Positions 45,810 to 56,589 of a stretch of 64,000 bases of DNA are shown piece by piece (the stretch's first letter is position 1; the number at the start of each line of letters is the position of its first letter). The notes below the pieces were generated by a model. That model was not told the origin of the DNA. It ran no database searches and saw nothing but the letters and a program-made list of their open reading frames with translations. A program made the position numbers and the translations under genes. Origin of the DNA: an uncultured Rhodospirillaceae bacterium (GTDB lineage: Bacteria; Pseudomonadota; Alphaproteobacteria; Azospirillales; Azospirillaceae); the NCBI GenBank assembly GCA_937927415.1, contig CALBDS010000015.1:1-64000 (forward strand), given 5' to 3'.

Positions 45810-46703
45810 TCAGATCGCCTCGGCACCGGAGATGATTTCGATCAGCTCCTTGGTGATGTAGGCCTGACGGGTACGGTTGTACGTGATCGTCAGCTTGTTG
45901 ATCATGTCGCCGGCGTTGCGGGTCGCGTTGTCCATCGCCGTCATCCGCGCGCCCTGTTCGGACGCAGCACTTTCCAGCAACGCACGATAGACCTGGATCG
46001 CCAGATTGCGCGGCAGCAGCTCGGCCAGGATCTGTTCCTCGTCCGGCTCGAACTCGTACACCGGCTTGGCTTCCACGGCCGCACCCTCGACCGCCGCCGC
46101 CGTTTCCGGCACCGCGAAGGGAACGATCTGCTGAAGCGTCACGACCTGGGAGATCGCCGACTTGAACTGGTTGTAGATGACCGAGCAGACGTCGTAGTCG
46201 CCGGCCTCATACATCTCCAGCACCCGCTTCGCAATGCGGTCGGCATCGGCGAAGGACAGCTTGCGACGGCCAACATCCTCATAGGATTCGACGATCAGCG
46301 AGGCATAGTCGCGGCGCAGCTGGTCGCGGGCCTTGCGGCCGACGGTCAGCAGCTTCACGGTCTTGCCCTCGGCCTGAAGCCGCTGGATCTGCCGGCGCGT
46401 TTCACGGACGATGGAGCCGTTGAAGGCGCCGCACAGCCCGCGGTCCGAAGAAATGACAACCAGCAACTGCACCTGATCGGAGCCAGTGCCGGTCATCAGC
46501 TTCGGGCCTTCGCCGCCGCCCTGGACGTTGACCGCCAGAGAAGACAGCATCCGGCCCATGCGCTCGGCGAAGGGGCGGGCCGCTTCGGCCTGCTCCTGCG
46601 CGCGGCGCAGCTTGGAGGCAGCGACCATCTTCATGGCCGAGGTGATCTTCTGCGTCGATTTGACGCTGTCGATCCGTAGCTTGAGATCCTTGAGGTTCGG
46701 CAT
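45810..46703 (-). CDS. atpG: F-type ATP synthase gamma subunit
   Basis: 297 residues, the rotating central shaft. Conserved ends are visible: N-terminal MPNLKDLKLRIDSVKSTQKI with TSAMKMVAASKLRRAQ, the SDRGLCGAFNGS block, and C-terminal MDNATRNAGDMINKLTITYN followed by RTRQAYITKELIEIISGAEA. An insert VEGAAVEAKPVYEFEPDEEQ lies about 205-230, usual for alphaproteobacteria. Confidence 0.98.
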   Translation of the reverse strand: MPNLKDLKLRIDSVKSTQKITSAMKMVAASKLRRAQEQAEAARPFAERMGRMLSSLAVNVQGGGEGPKLMTGTGSDQVQLLVVISSDRGLCGAFNGSIVRETRRQIQRLQAEGKTVKLLTVGRKARDQLRRDYASLIVESYEDVGRRKLSFADADRIAKRVLEMYEAGDYDVCSVIYNQFKSAISQVVTLQQIVPFAVPETAAAVEGAAVEAKPVYEFEPDEEQILAELLPRNLAIQVYRALLESAASEQGARMTAMDNATRNAGDMINKLTITYNRTRQAYITKELIEIISGAEAI

Positions 46704-46741
46704 GCCGGGCCTTCATTCCGCTCGCGTAGTACGTCGGGACA

Positions 46742-46767
46742 ATCCGGGGGGCGGGTGCCCCCCGGAT
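46742..46767 (-). other. Intercistronic hairpin between atpA and atpG
   Basis: A perfect 11-bp stem ATCCGGGGGGC/GCCCCCCGGAT with a 4-base loop in the 77-base gap between atpA and atpG. No T tract. A likely mRNA stabiliser or processing point that keeps the upstream atpHA message. Confidence 0.65.
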
Positions 46768-46780
46768 CAGGGGCGACGGA

Positions 46781-48309
<1,529 letters not shown>

Positions 48310-48310
<1 letters not shown>

Positions 48311-48879
48311 CAGACTTGTCCCCCTGAGGCCTTCATGGCGAGTTGCAACTTATCGAGCTTGGTGCGGACCGACGTGTCCACCATCCGCGAGCCGAACTTC
48401 ACGATCATCCCGCCAATCAGCGCCGGATCGACCGAAACGTCCACGGAGATCTTGGCCCCGGCCGACGCCTTCAGCGCGTCGGTCACGGCGGCGAGCTGGG
48501 CGTCGGTGAGCGGTTTTGCCACCGTCACCTTCGCCGTGGACTCGCCACGGCGCCGGGCCAGCTCGGCCAGATAGCCTTCGATCATCCCGGAAAGCGCGAA
48601 AAGACGCCGATTCTTCGCGACCAGCCCAATAAACCGCTTGGTGATGTCGGACGCAGCGGTTTTGTCCAGAATCGCGGCCATGGCGCGACCCTGATCCGCT
48701 CGGCTGATCACCGGGCTATGGACGAGGCGGCGTAGGTCGGCGCTCTCGGCCAGGAGTTGCTTCAGGGCAGACAGATCGCTCGCGACCTGGTCCAGCGCCT
48801 GGTTCTCGTCCGCCAGCTCGAACAGCGCCGTGGAGTAACGGGCTGCGAGTTCGGAAACGCCTGTACCTTCAGATGCCAC
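48310..48879 (-). CDS. atpH: F-type ATP synthase delta subunit
   Basis: 189 residues. The peripheral-stalk subunit capping F1: LAARYSTALFELADENQALDQV at the N-terminus, FIGLVAKNRRLFALSGMIEGYL in the middle, and the C-terminal SVDPALIGGMIVKFGSRMVDTSVRTKLDKL (in parts). First gene of the F1 operon; the F0 genes are elsewhere, as is usual for alphaproteobacteria. Confidence 0.97.
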
Positions 48880-49248
48880 CTGATCCCTCGAATTGAGTTC
48901 GGTAGACGGTGAATTTTCAGGGCCTTAGGAGGGTTACCCATCCGCGGCGGCCCCGGCCGCGAAAGCGAGCGGTCCAATAACACAGGATTAGCGCATGTGC
49001 AACCAAGTCTGGACAATTCGCATGCGGCTTTTGGACATTCTCCGATGGTTGGCCCATGAGAAGGGTAAGAATGCTGCCGTTTCAGGCAGGCGGACCATCG
49101 GATGGGCATGGGGAACCCGGAATTGGTCGTACCGGCTGTGACTTTTACCGGGTTTTAAGCCCCGCTTAACGCTCCTGCACCAGGGTCGGGGCTTGCGGAT
49201 GCTCCGCCGCCGGCCGCGAAATTTCTGCTAACAGTTTGGAATCCCCCG
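48880..49248. promoter_or_regulatory. Leader region of the atp operon, divergent spacer
   Basis: The 369 bases hold no supported gene. Visible structures: an 8-bp inverted repeat CCGATGGT/ACCATCGG (49042-49049 and 49094-49101), inside which GCCCAT could pair with ATGGGC just outside, giving mutually exclusive folds; and AAGCCCCG/CGGGGCTT around 49158-49194. These may belong to a long atp leader. No confident promoter was found. Confidence 0.4.
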
Positions 49249-49572
49249 ATGTCCGTCATCGCCTTCCCCCCCTGCCGCTTCACGCCGGCGGATATCGGCC
49301 TGTTCCATGAGGTGGCGGAGCCTAAGATGGCGCGGGGGCAATGGGCATCGGTGGAGCGGGAAAGCGGGCGCGACGGCGACCATCTCCTGGTGCATCTGCC
49401 CGGCGGGAACGGCCCGGTTTTTCGCTTTTCCCGCGATTTTCAGGGCCGTTACCAGCTGAGCTTCCACGACCGTTCCGGCTGGCACGCCATCGGCACCGGC
49501 GCCAGTGCGGCGGAATGTCTGGCGATCTGGCGCCCGCGCAGCCGCCGTCCTGTGTGCGCTGCGGTAACCTGA
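49249..49572 (+). CDS. Small hypothetical protein
   Basis: 107 residues with no recognised domain. Composition is globular: MSVIAFPPCRFTPADIGLFH, then DGDHLLVHLPGGNGPVFRFS and DFQGRYQLSFHDRSGWHAIG, which read as beta strands around a compact fold, and an Arg-rich end. GC-skewed third positions and a balanced residue mix support coding. SD is weak (GGAA about 13 bases upstream). Divergent from atpH and convergent with the chemoreceptor gene. Confidence 0.6.
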   Translation: MSVIAFPPCRFTPADIGLFHEVAEPKMARGQWASVERESGRDGDHLLVHLPGGNGPVFRFSRDFQGRYQLSFHDRSGWHAIGTGASAAECLAIWRPRSRRPVCAAVT

Positions 49573-49665
49573 CCCACAAGACCACAGAAAATTTAAGACG
49601 ATTCGCACCCGAGTCGGCCGTCCCGCCGCCACCGATTCGGGCGGCGGGACGGCCGGGGGGCCGGA

Positions 49666-51717
49666 TCAGGCGGCGGCGTCGATGGGCATGCGCCCCTGCA
49701 CCAGCCGGGCAAAGGCGGCGGCGTACTCATCGGCCATCGCCCCGGTCAGATCGAACTTCACGTGCAGCCGGCCCTGCGCGGAACTCAGCACCCGGGACGG
49801 CAGGGTCAGGGGCACCCCGTCGATGCGCAGGTCCACCGTCTGCCCCACAGCCATCTGCCCCACGGCGGCGGAAACCGCCGGCCCGTGCACCGTCGCCCCG
49901 CCTTCGGACAGGTTGCCGATGCGGCCGGGCTGGTTGCCGATCCGGCAGGCGACATCCAGGGCGTAGCGCGGCTTGCGCCGGCGGTCCACGTCGCTGGTGG
50001 AGGTGCGGACGATGCGCACCAGCACTTCGCGCAGGGAATCGATGCCGGCGGCCATCTCCCCGGCCACCGCCTGCACGTCGCGGGCACGCCCGCCGTTGGC
50101 ATCGGCCTCCGCCGACACCCGCGTGATGCGGTCGGCCACGTCCTGGGCGGCCTGGCTGGTTTCGCCGACGGTGCGGGCGATTTCGCTGGTGGCCGCGGCC
50201 TGCTCTTCAATGGCGGTGGCGATGGAGGTGGAGATCTGGTCCATCTCGTGGATGGTGCGGACGATCTCCTCCACCGCCCGCACGGCGGAGCCGGTGACGT
50301 TCTGGATCTCGCCGATCTGGCGGGCGATTTCCTCGGTGGAGTTGGATGTCTGGTTGGAGAGGCTCTTGACCTCGCTGGCCACCACGGCAAAGCCCTTGCC
50401 GGCGTCACCGGCCCGCGCCGCCTCAATGGTGGCGTTCAGCGCCAAAAGATTGGTCTGGGCGGCGATGCCGTTGATGAGGCTCGCCACCTCGCCGATGCGG
50501 TCCACCGCCTGGGACAGCGACTGGATGGTGCCGGTCGCGGTTTCGGCGGCGGTCACGGCCTTGCGGTTGATGGCGCTGGCGTGGGTGACACGCTGGCTGA
50601 TCTCGCCGATGGAGGCGGTCAACTGTTCGGTCGCTGCCGCCACCGTCTGGGCGTTGCCCAGCGCCTGCTGGGCCGAGGCCGCCACCGTCTGCGCGTTCTC
50701 CGACACCGCACCGGCGGACGAGGACATGGCCTGGGCGTTCAGGTTCATCTGATGGGTGCGGTCGGACACCTGCTCCACAGCGGCGCGGGTTTCCCGCTCC
50801 ACCGTCTGGGCCATGGTTTCCAGGGCGTGGCGGCGCTCCTCGATGCTGCGCTGGCGCAACATCTCCTGCTCCGTGCGCAGACGATCGTTGTCGCGGGCGG
50901 CGGCGCGGAACACGCGCAGCGCCTCGGCCATGGCGCCGATCTCGTCGCGGCGGCCGTGGAACCCCACCTCCACCGACAGGTCACCCCGCGCCAGGGTGCC
51001 CATGACGCCGCCGATCCGCCGCAGGGGGGTGACCACCTGGGCCTGGATCAGCACCACCACCAGCCCGGCAACCACCAGCACCACCACGAAGGCGACGGTC
51101 ACCGTGTCCCGGATGCCGGCGCTCAGCCGGCGGTTCTCCTCCACCGCGCCCTGCAGGCGGGCGATCTGGGTGGCGGTTTCCTTTTCCACGAAGCCGGTCA
51201 GCGCCTTGACCGCCTGATCCAGCGCCTCGGCGTTGGCGTCCAGCTCCTCCATCACCGGGTTGCCCTTTTCCGGGCCGCCGGAAATATAGGCATCGGCCAT
51301 CCGCCTGCCGCCGGCATAGAAGGGGGTGAAGGCCGTGCGCACCGCGTCGATGCCGCCGATCACCGCGTCCAGCCCCAAGGACGTGGCAAAGCGGCGGGCT
51401 TCCTGGGTGTCGGTTTCAAAGCGGGCGGCGAAATCCGCCGCCTTGGCCAACCCGTCGTCCAGCCCGTCCTTCGCCTGCGTGGCCGACACGTCGGTCAGCC
51501 ATTGCTGCACCTGCACCACATCATAGCGGACGGCATCGATGCGGTCGCCCAGCGGCATCACCTGCCCCAGGGCACGGTCGGCCACCGCGGACATGGTGGT
51601 GAGCTGCTGATCGGAACGGTTCACATCGTTCAGGATCAGGTAGAAGGCGACGACAAAGGACAGGACGATCAGAGCCATAACGGCCCCGATCTTGGTACGG
51701 ATCGACAGGGATGACAT
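49666..51717 (-). CDS. Methyl-accepting chemotaxis protein with C-terminal PilZ domain
   Basis: 683 residues. TM1 (about 10-29), a helical periplasmic sensor (about 32-205), TM2 (about 206-226), HAMP (VTPLRRIGGVMGTLARGDLSVEV), a signalling domain with the conserved hairpin tip INGIAAQTNLLALNATIEAARAG, and, from residue 578, a PilZ domain: RRKPR (RxxxR) and NLSEGG ((D/N)xSxxG), the c-di-GMP-binding motifs. The same MCP-PilZ design is known for Azospirillum Tlp1. It can thus couple chemotaxis to c-di-GMP, which the CHASE-GGDEF-EAL protein at 9785 may change. ATG 51717 is chosen as it precedes SSLSIRTKIGAVMALIVLSF; the earlier ATG at 51819 adds an atypical Cys-containing stretch. Confidence 0.94.
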   Translation of the reverse strand: MSSLSIRTKIGAVMALIVLSFVVAFYLILNDVNRSDQQLTTMSAVADRALGQVMPLGDRIDAVRYDVVQVQQWLTDVSATQAKDGLDDGLAKAADFAARFETDTQEARRFATSLGLDAVIGGIDAVRTAFTPFYAGGRRMADAYISGGPEKGNPVMEELDANAEALDQAVKALTGFVEKETATQIARLQGAVEENRRLSAGIRDTVTVAFVVVLVVAGLVVVLIQAQVVTPLRRIGGVMGTLARGDLSVEVGFHGRRDEIGAMAEALRVFRAAARDNDRLRTEQEMLRQRSIEERRHALETMAQTVERETRAAVEQVSDRTHQMNLNAQAMSSSAGAVSENAQTVAASAQQALGNAQTVAAATEQLTASIGEISQRVTHASAINRKAVTAAETATGTIQSLSQAVDRIGEVASLINGIAAQTNLLALNATIEAARAGDAGKGFAVVASEVKSLSNQTSNSTEEIARQIGEIQNVTGSAVRAVEEIVRTIHEMDQISTSIATAIEEQAAATSEIARTVGETSQAAQDVADRITRVSAEADANGGRARDVQAVAGEMAAGIDSLREVLVRIVRTSTSDVDRRRKPRYALDVACRIGNQPGRIGNLSEGGATVHGPAVSAAVGQMAVGQTVDLRIDGVPLTLPSRVLSSAQGRLHVKFDLTGAMADEYAAAFARLVQGRMPIDAAA

Positions 51718-51867
51718 GACGGTTGTTCCGGCGGCTGATGCGCAACACCCCCGCACGCCCGGCGCAGCGGGGAATAAAAAGCGCGCCATAAAACGCCGGA
51801 ACAACGCAACCATCAACACTCAAATGAGAAACATCGGATATTCTGCGACCAGATAACGCATCGTCCG

Positions 51868-52107
51868 GTGGTTTCTCAGACGAAGACCCTAGCGGTCTTG
51901 TTGGTATCCCTGATGGGTGGTGTTCTGATGAATGTTCCCCTGACGCCCTTGCTCGGCAAGATTGTTATCAGCCTGATGATTGTCTTTGGCGCCGGCGGCA
52001 TCATTTTGGACACGATCGCCCCCTGGCCCTTTTGGGCTGCGTCCGGCGGGGGGAACGGGGGGAATATGGCGGGACATGCGGGCCTCCCTTGCTGCTGTGC
52101 CGTATGA
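51868..52107 (+). CDS. Possible small membrane protein
   Basis: A 79-codon frame from GTG 51868 in the 445-base gap between the MCP and priA. It reads as two hydrophobic helices (TLAVLLVSLMGGVLMNVPL and KIVISLMIVFGAGGIILDTI) followed by a Gly/Asn-rich tail ending in a Cys triplet. Composition is membrane-like, but no SD is visible and no family is recognised, so it may be chance. No other gene is seen in 51,718-52,162. Confidence 0.3.
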   Translation: MVSQTKTLAVLLVSLMGGVLMNVPLTPLLGKIVISLMIVFGAGGIILDTIAPWPFWAASGGGNGGNMAGHAGLPCCCAV

Positions 52108-52162
52108 CACCTCAACAGCCGCGGACGCAGCGCGTTTCCACACGACTCGGCAGAAAGCACCA

Positions 52163-54370
52163 TCACAGGAAACTCTGGGGATCGACGTCCACCTGCACCC
52201 GCACGGCCCCCGGCATCTCCACCCGTTCCAGCCAGTCGCGGATCAGCGGCTGCACCGCCACCCCGCGCGGCGCCTTCAGCAGCAGCCGGCGGCGGTGGCG
52301 CCCGCGCAGCAGCGACAACGGCGCCGGCGCCGGCCCCAGCACCGCCACCGTCTCGCTGCGTGGGGCCGCCCGGCCCAGCGCCAGCGCCACCCGGTCCACC
52401 AGCCCCTCGTCCTCCCCCGACACGATCAGGGCGGCCAGCCGGCCGAAGGGGGGCATGGCGGCGTCCTGCCGCATCTCGGCTTCCAACTGATAGAAGCCGT
52501 CGCGGTCGTGGGCCTTCAGCGCCTGCATCACCGGATGCTCGGGCATGTAGGTCTGGAGCAGCACCGTTCCCGGCCGGTCGCCGCGCCCGGCGCGGCCCGC
52601 CACCTGATGCAGAAGCTGGAAGGTGCGCTCCCCCGCCCGCAGGTCGCCGCCGGCCAGCCCCAGATCGGCGTCCACCACCCCCACCAGGGTCAGCATGGGG
52701 AAATGGTGCCCCTTGGCCATCACCTGGGTGCCGACGATGATGTCCAGCTCGTGGTCGGCGATGCGCCGGACCATCTCCTGGATGGCGTGGGGACCGGCCA
52801 GGGTGTCGGAGGCCATGATGGCAGCGCGCGCATCGGGGAACAGTTCCGCCACCTCCTCCGCCACCCGCTCCACGCCGGGACCGCAGGCGGCGAGGCTGCC
52901 CACCTCCCCGCACTCGGGGCAGGCTTCGGGGACCGGCTGCGACAGGCCGCAGTGGTGGCATTGCAGCTTGCGCGCCAGCCGGTGTTCCACCAGCCACGCC
53001 GTGCAGTTGGGGCAGCGCAGCCGGTGACCGCAGGCCCGGCACAGGGTCAGCGGCGCGTACCCCCGGCGGTTCAGGAACAGCATGGCCTGCTCGCCCTCGG
53101 CCAGGGTCGCGGTCAGCGCGTCGCGCAGGCTGGGGGCCAGCCAGTGGCGGGCGGGGGGGCGGTCGCGGCGCAGGTCGATCAGCTTCACCTCCGGCAGCAC
53201 CGCCCCGCCGTGGCGCCCCGGCAGGTGGATGCGGGTGTAGCGGCCGGAATCGGCGTTCACCTGGGTTTCCAAGGCCGGGGTCGCCGACACCAGCACCACC
53301 GGGATCCCCCCCAGATGCGCCCGCGTCACCGCCATGTCGCGGGCGTTGTAGATGGCGCCGTCCTCCTGCTTGTAGGCCTGATCGTGCTCTTCATCGACCA
53401 CGATCAGGCCAAGGTCGGCGTAGGGCAGGAACAGGGCCGAGCGCGCCCCCACCACCACCCGCGCCGAGCCGTCGGCCACCGCCCGCCATGTGGCGCGGCG
53501 CTGGGAGCCGGTCAGGTCCGAATGCCATTCCGCCGGCCGCGCCCCAAAGCGGCGGGCGAAGCGTTCCAGCCCCTGGGCCGACAGGGAGATTTCCGGCAGC
53601 AGGATCAGCGCCTGCCGCCCGGCGGCCAGACAGGCGGCGACGGCTTCGTAATAGACCTCGGTCTTGCCCGATCCGGTCACGCCGTCCAGCAGCATGGCGG
53701 CATAGGTCTTCGCCTGCACCCGCTGGCGCAGGTCGGTCGCGGCGGCGTCCTGCTCCGGCGACAGGGTGGGGCCGGGGCGGGTGGGATCGGGGGTGGGCAG
53801 GCGCGGCGGCGGCAGCAGGTGGGGGGTCAGCAACCCGGCCTCCACCAGCCCGCGCACCACGGTCAGGCCGCACCCGGCCTCTTCCGCCAGATCGGCGGCG
53901 GGGCGGGGGGGGCCGCCGCCTTCCATCACCGCCAGCACCCGGCGGCGGGCGTCGGTCATCTTGAACCCCGGCGGCGGCTCCGCCCCGCTGGGCTGATAGG
54001 CCAGTGTGGCCCGCGGCGGCTCCAGGGCGGCGGGAACACTCAGCGCCATGCGCAGCACCTGCCCCGGCGGGGTCATGGTGTAGGCGGCCACCCAGTCGAT
54101 GAAGCGCCGCTGCACCGCCGGCATCGGCGGCACGTCGAAACGGCGAACGACCGGCTTCAGCCGCCCCCCCTCCAGCACCCCGGCCCCCGGCCCCCAGACC
54201 ACACCGATCACCCGGCGCGGCCCCAGCGGCACCTCGACATAATCGCCGGTTGCCAGCGCCATGCCGTCGGGCACGCGGTAGTCATACGCTTCACGCAAGG
54301 GTAACGGCAGCAGCACCGCCACGCGGGCTGCTTCCGTTTCCAGGCCGGAGCTAGTAAGGAGTGTGGCCAT
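52163..54370 (-). CDS. priA: Primosomal protein N' (replication restart helicase)
   Basis: 735 residues. A superfamily 2 helicase that reloads the replisome at stalled forks. An N-terminal DNA-binding domain (VAVLLPLPLREAYDYRVPDG), Walker A LLDGVTGSGKTEVYYE, DEAH-type VVDEEHDQAYKQ, then the zinc module with paired Cys (CRACGHRLRCPNC and CHHCGLSQPVPEACPECG), then GTQVMAKGHHFPML and QVAGRAGRGDRPGTVLLQTY. ATG 54370. Divergent from fsa; in many alphaproteobacteria priA lies near the atp operon and fsa, as here with the MCP inserted. Confidence 0.97.
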   Translation of the reverse strand: MATLLTSSGLETEAARVAVLLPLPLREAYDYRVPDGMALATGDYVEVPLGPRRVIGVVWGPGAGVLEGGRLKPVVRRFDVPPMPAVQRRFIDWVAAYTMTPPGQVLRMALSVPAALEPPRATLAYQPSGAEPPPGFKMTDARRRVLAVMEGGGPPRPAADLAEEAGCGLTVVRGLVEAGLLTPHLLPPPRLPTPDPTRPGPTLSPEQDAAATDLRQRVQAKTYAAMLLDGVTGSGKTEVYYEAVAACLAAGRQALILLPEISLSAQGLERFARRFGARPAEWHSDLTGSQRRATWRAVADGSARVVVGARSALFLPYADLGLIVVDEEHDQAYKQEDGAIYNARDMAVTRAHLGGIPVVLVSATPALETQVNADSGRYTRIHLPGRHGGAVLPEVKLIDLRRDRPPARHWLAPSLRDALTATLAEGEQAMLFLNRRGYAPLTLCRACGHRLRCPNCTAWLVEHRLARKLQCHHCGLSQPVPEACPECGEVGSLAACGPGVERVAEEVAELFPDARAAIMASDTLAGPHAIQEMVRRIADHELDIIVGTQVMAKGHHFPMLTLVGVVDADLGLAGGDLRAGERTFQLLHQVAGRAGRGDRPGTVLLQTYMPEHPVMQALKAHDRDGFYQLEAEMRQDAAMPPFGRLAALIVSGEDEGLVDRVALALGRAAPRSETVAVLGPAPAPLSLLRGRHRRRLLLKAPRGVAVQPLIRDWLERVEMPGAVRVQVDVDPQSFL

Positions 54371-54473
54371 GGGCTAAAGTGCCCCGCGGAGAAGGCCCGC
54401 GGCACCCCGCGTCCCCACCGGCGCCTCTGGCCCCGCTATCACCTCTGGCTCTGCCATCAATGGACCCGTTCCC

Positions 54474-55130
54474 ATGAAGTTCTTCGTTGACACCGCCGAC
54501 ATCGCCGAAATCCGTGACATGGCCGACACCGGCCTTCTGGATGGTGTTACCACCAACCCCTCCCTGGTCGCCAAGACCGGGCGCAAGTTCCTGGATCTGG
54601 TCGCCGAAATCTGCGATGTGGTCAACGGCCCGGTCAGCGCCGAGGTGGCCTCCACCGATTTCGAGACCATGCTGGCCGAAGCGCACCACATCGCCAAGAT
54701 CTCCCACCGCGTGGCGGTGAAGGTGCCGCTGACCCCGGCCGGGCTGAAGGTGTGCAAGATTCTGTCGTCGGAAGGCACCATGGTCAACGTGACCCTGTGC
54801 TTCTCCCCCGCCCAGGCCATCCTGGCGGCCAAGGCCGGCGCCAGCTTCATCTCTCCGTTCGTCGGCCGTCTGGACGACATCGGCCAGGACGGCATGGGCA
54901 TCATCACCGACATCTGCGAGATCTACGCCAACTATCCGGCCTTCAAGACCGAGGTGCTGGTGGCATCGATCCGCAACCCGATGCACATCGTCAAGGCCGC
55001 CCGCCTGGGCGCCCACGTCATCACCGCCCCGCCGTCGGTGCTGCGCCAGCTCTTCAACCATCCGCTGACCGACAAGGGGCTGGCCCAGTTCGTCGAGGAT
55101 TGGAAGAAGACCGGGCAGTCGATCCTCTGA
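54474..55130 (+). CDS. fsa: Fructose-6-phosphate aldolase / short transaldolase
   Basis: 218 residues, the small transaldolase (FSA/TalC) subfamily. Motifs: MKFFVDTADIAEIRDMADTG, DGVTTNPSLVAK, the Schiff-base Lys83 in RVAVKVPLTPAGLK, VNVTLCFSPAQAILAAKAGA and SPFVGRLDDIGQDGM. Enzymes of this length act as transaldolase or as fructose-6-phosphate aldolase; the sequence alone does not decide. Followed by DUF484 after 44 bases. Confidence 0.95.
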   Translation: MKFFVDTADIAEIRDMADTGLLDGVTTNPSLVAKTGRKFLDLVAEICDVVNGPVSAEVASTDFETMLAEAHHIAKISHRVAVKVPLTPAGLKVCKILSSEGTMVNVTLCFSPAQAILAAKAGASFISPFVGRLDDIGQDGMGIITDICEIYANYPAFKTEVLVASIRNPMHIVKAARLGAHVITAPPSVLRQLFNHPLTDKGLAQFVEDWKKTGQSIL

Positions 55131-55174
55131 TCCCGTAACAGCACATCCCTTCTGTCAGCGCACGCGTCACGCAC

Positions 55175-55882
55175 ATGGGCCACACCACCGGACACAGACC
55201 CGCCCTTCCCACCGAGGAGGAGGTTGGCGCCTATCTCAAGGCGCACCCGGACTTTCTGGCCCGCCATGCCGAGCTGGTCCACCACCTGATCCTGCCGCCC
55301 GCCGACCGGGGCGAGGGGAGCAACGTGGTGGACCTGCAAAGCTTCATGCTCGACCGCCTGCGGCGGGAGGTGCGGACGCTGAAGGACCAGCAGCGCGACC
55401 TGATCGCCACCGCGCGGGCCAACATGAACAGCCAGAACCGCATCCACGCCGCGGTGCTGTCCCTGTTGGACGCCCCCAGCTTCCCCCTGTTCGTCCAGAC
55501 CATCACCACCGATCTGGCGATGATGCTGGGGGTGGATGTGGCGTCGCTGGTCATCGAATCCAACGGCCCGGCGCCATCCAATTCGGGGGTGATCGCCGCC
55601 CTGCCGGGCACCGTCGCCCGCCTTCTGGGGGGGCGGGACGTGATGCTTCTGTCCAACACCCCCGGCACGGCGGATGTGTTCGGGCCGGGGGCCGGTCTGG
55701 TGCGGTCGCAGGCACTGATCCGGCTGCAGGTGTCGGCGGATTCCCCGCCGGGCCTGCTGGCCTTCGGGGCGCGTGACCCGGTGCTGTTCCACGAAAGCCA
55801 GGCCACCGAACTGGTCGGCTTCCTGGCCCGCGTGGTGGAACGCTGCCTGCGCGCGTGGCTGGACCTGCCGGACGACGAATAA
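55175..55882 (+). CDS. DUF484 family protein
   Basis: 235 residues. The N-terminal EEEVGAYLKAHPDFLARHAELVHHLILP and FMLDRLRREVRTLKDQQRDL are the DUF484 signature, followed by a GAF-like domain (LFVQTITTDLAMMLGVDVASLVIES). The function is unknown; the family is usually next to xerC and near fsa. Here the next gene is marC instead. Cytoplasmic. Confidence 0.9.
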   Translation: MGHTTGHRPALPTEEEVGAYLKAHPDFLARHAELVHHLILPPADRGEGSNVVDLQSFMLDRLRREVRTLKDQQRDLIATARANMNSQNRIHAAVLSLLDAPSFPLFVQTITTDLAMMLGVDVASLVIESNGPAPSNSGVIAALPGTVARLLGGRDVMLLSNTPGTADVFGPGAGLVRSQALIRLQVSADSPPGLLAFGARDPVLFHESQATELVGFLARVVERCLRAWLDLPDDE

Positions 55883-55919
55883 CCGCCCCTTCTTCACCCA
55901 AAAAAAAACCGGGGTTTGC

Positions 55920-56546
55920 ATGGACGCGTTCGTCAGCGCGCTCGTCGTGTTTCTGGTGGTCATCGATCCGCCGGGTCTGGTGCCGATCTTCATCGCCCTG
56001 ACCCAGGGGTTTGACGCCCGCCGCAAACGGCTGATCGCGCTGCGCGGGACGGCGCTCAGCTTCGCGGTCATCGTGTTCTTTGCCTATCTCGGCGAAATGG
56101 TGCTGGACGCGCTGTCGATCAGCATGGCGGCGTTCCGCATTTCCGGCGGGGCGCTGCTGTTCTGGATCGCGTTCGAGATGCTGTTCGAACGCCGCGCCGA
56201 CCGCAAGGAAAGCACCGCCGACGAGGCCCGCTCGGAGGAAGAGGCCCACGATCTGGCGGTCTTTCCCCTGGCGGTGCCGCTGATCGCCGGCCCCGGCGCC
56301 ATCACCTCCACCCTGCTGCTGATGGACCGTTACGGCACCGGAATCGCCGGGCAGATTTCTGTTCTTTCCGCTGCCGGAACGGTCATCGCCGGTCTGGCGG
56401 TGATCCTGATGCTGGCCGACGCCGTGCGCCGGCTGCTGGGCCGGACCATCATCAACACCGTGACCCGCGTGCTGGGCATCGTGTTGGCGGCGCTGGCGGC
56501 GCAGACCGTGATTTCCGGCATCACCGCCATTTACCCGCCGGGGTGA
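55920..56546 (+). CDS. MarC-family (UPF0056) inner-membrane protein
   Basis: 208 residues with six hydrophobic segments. MarC features: FLVVIDPPGLVPIFIALTQG, the RKRLIALRGTALSFAVIVFFA segment, FRISGGALLFWIAFEMLF and AVPLIAGPGAITSTLLLMD. Once linked to antibiotic resistance, the family has no proven substrate. ATG 55920 lies 37 bases after DUF484. An acidic cytoplasmic loop (ESTADEARSEEEAHD) separates the two halves. Confidence 0.93.
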   Translation: MDAFVSALVVFLVVIDPPGLVPIFIALTQGFDARRKRLIALRGTALSFAVIVFFAYLGEMVLDALSISMAAFRISGGALLFWIAFEMLFERRADRKESTADEARSEEEAHDLAVFPLAVPLIAGPGAITSTLLLMDRYGTGIAGQISVLSAAGTVIAGLAVILMLADAVRRLLGRTIINTVTRVLGIVLAALAAQTVISGITAIYPPG

Positions 56547-56589
56547 AACCCGTTGCCGCGCGCCGGGGGGAGTGGCCCTCGGCCTCTGG

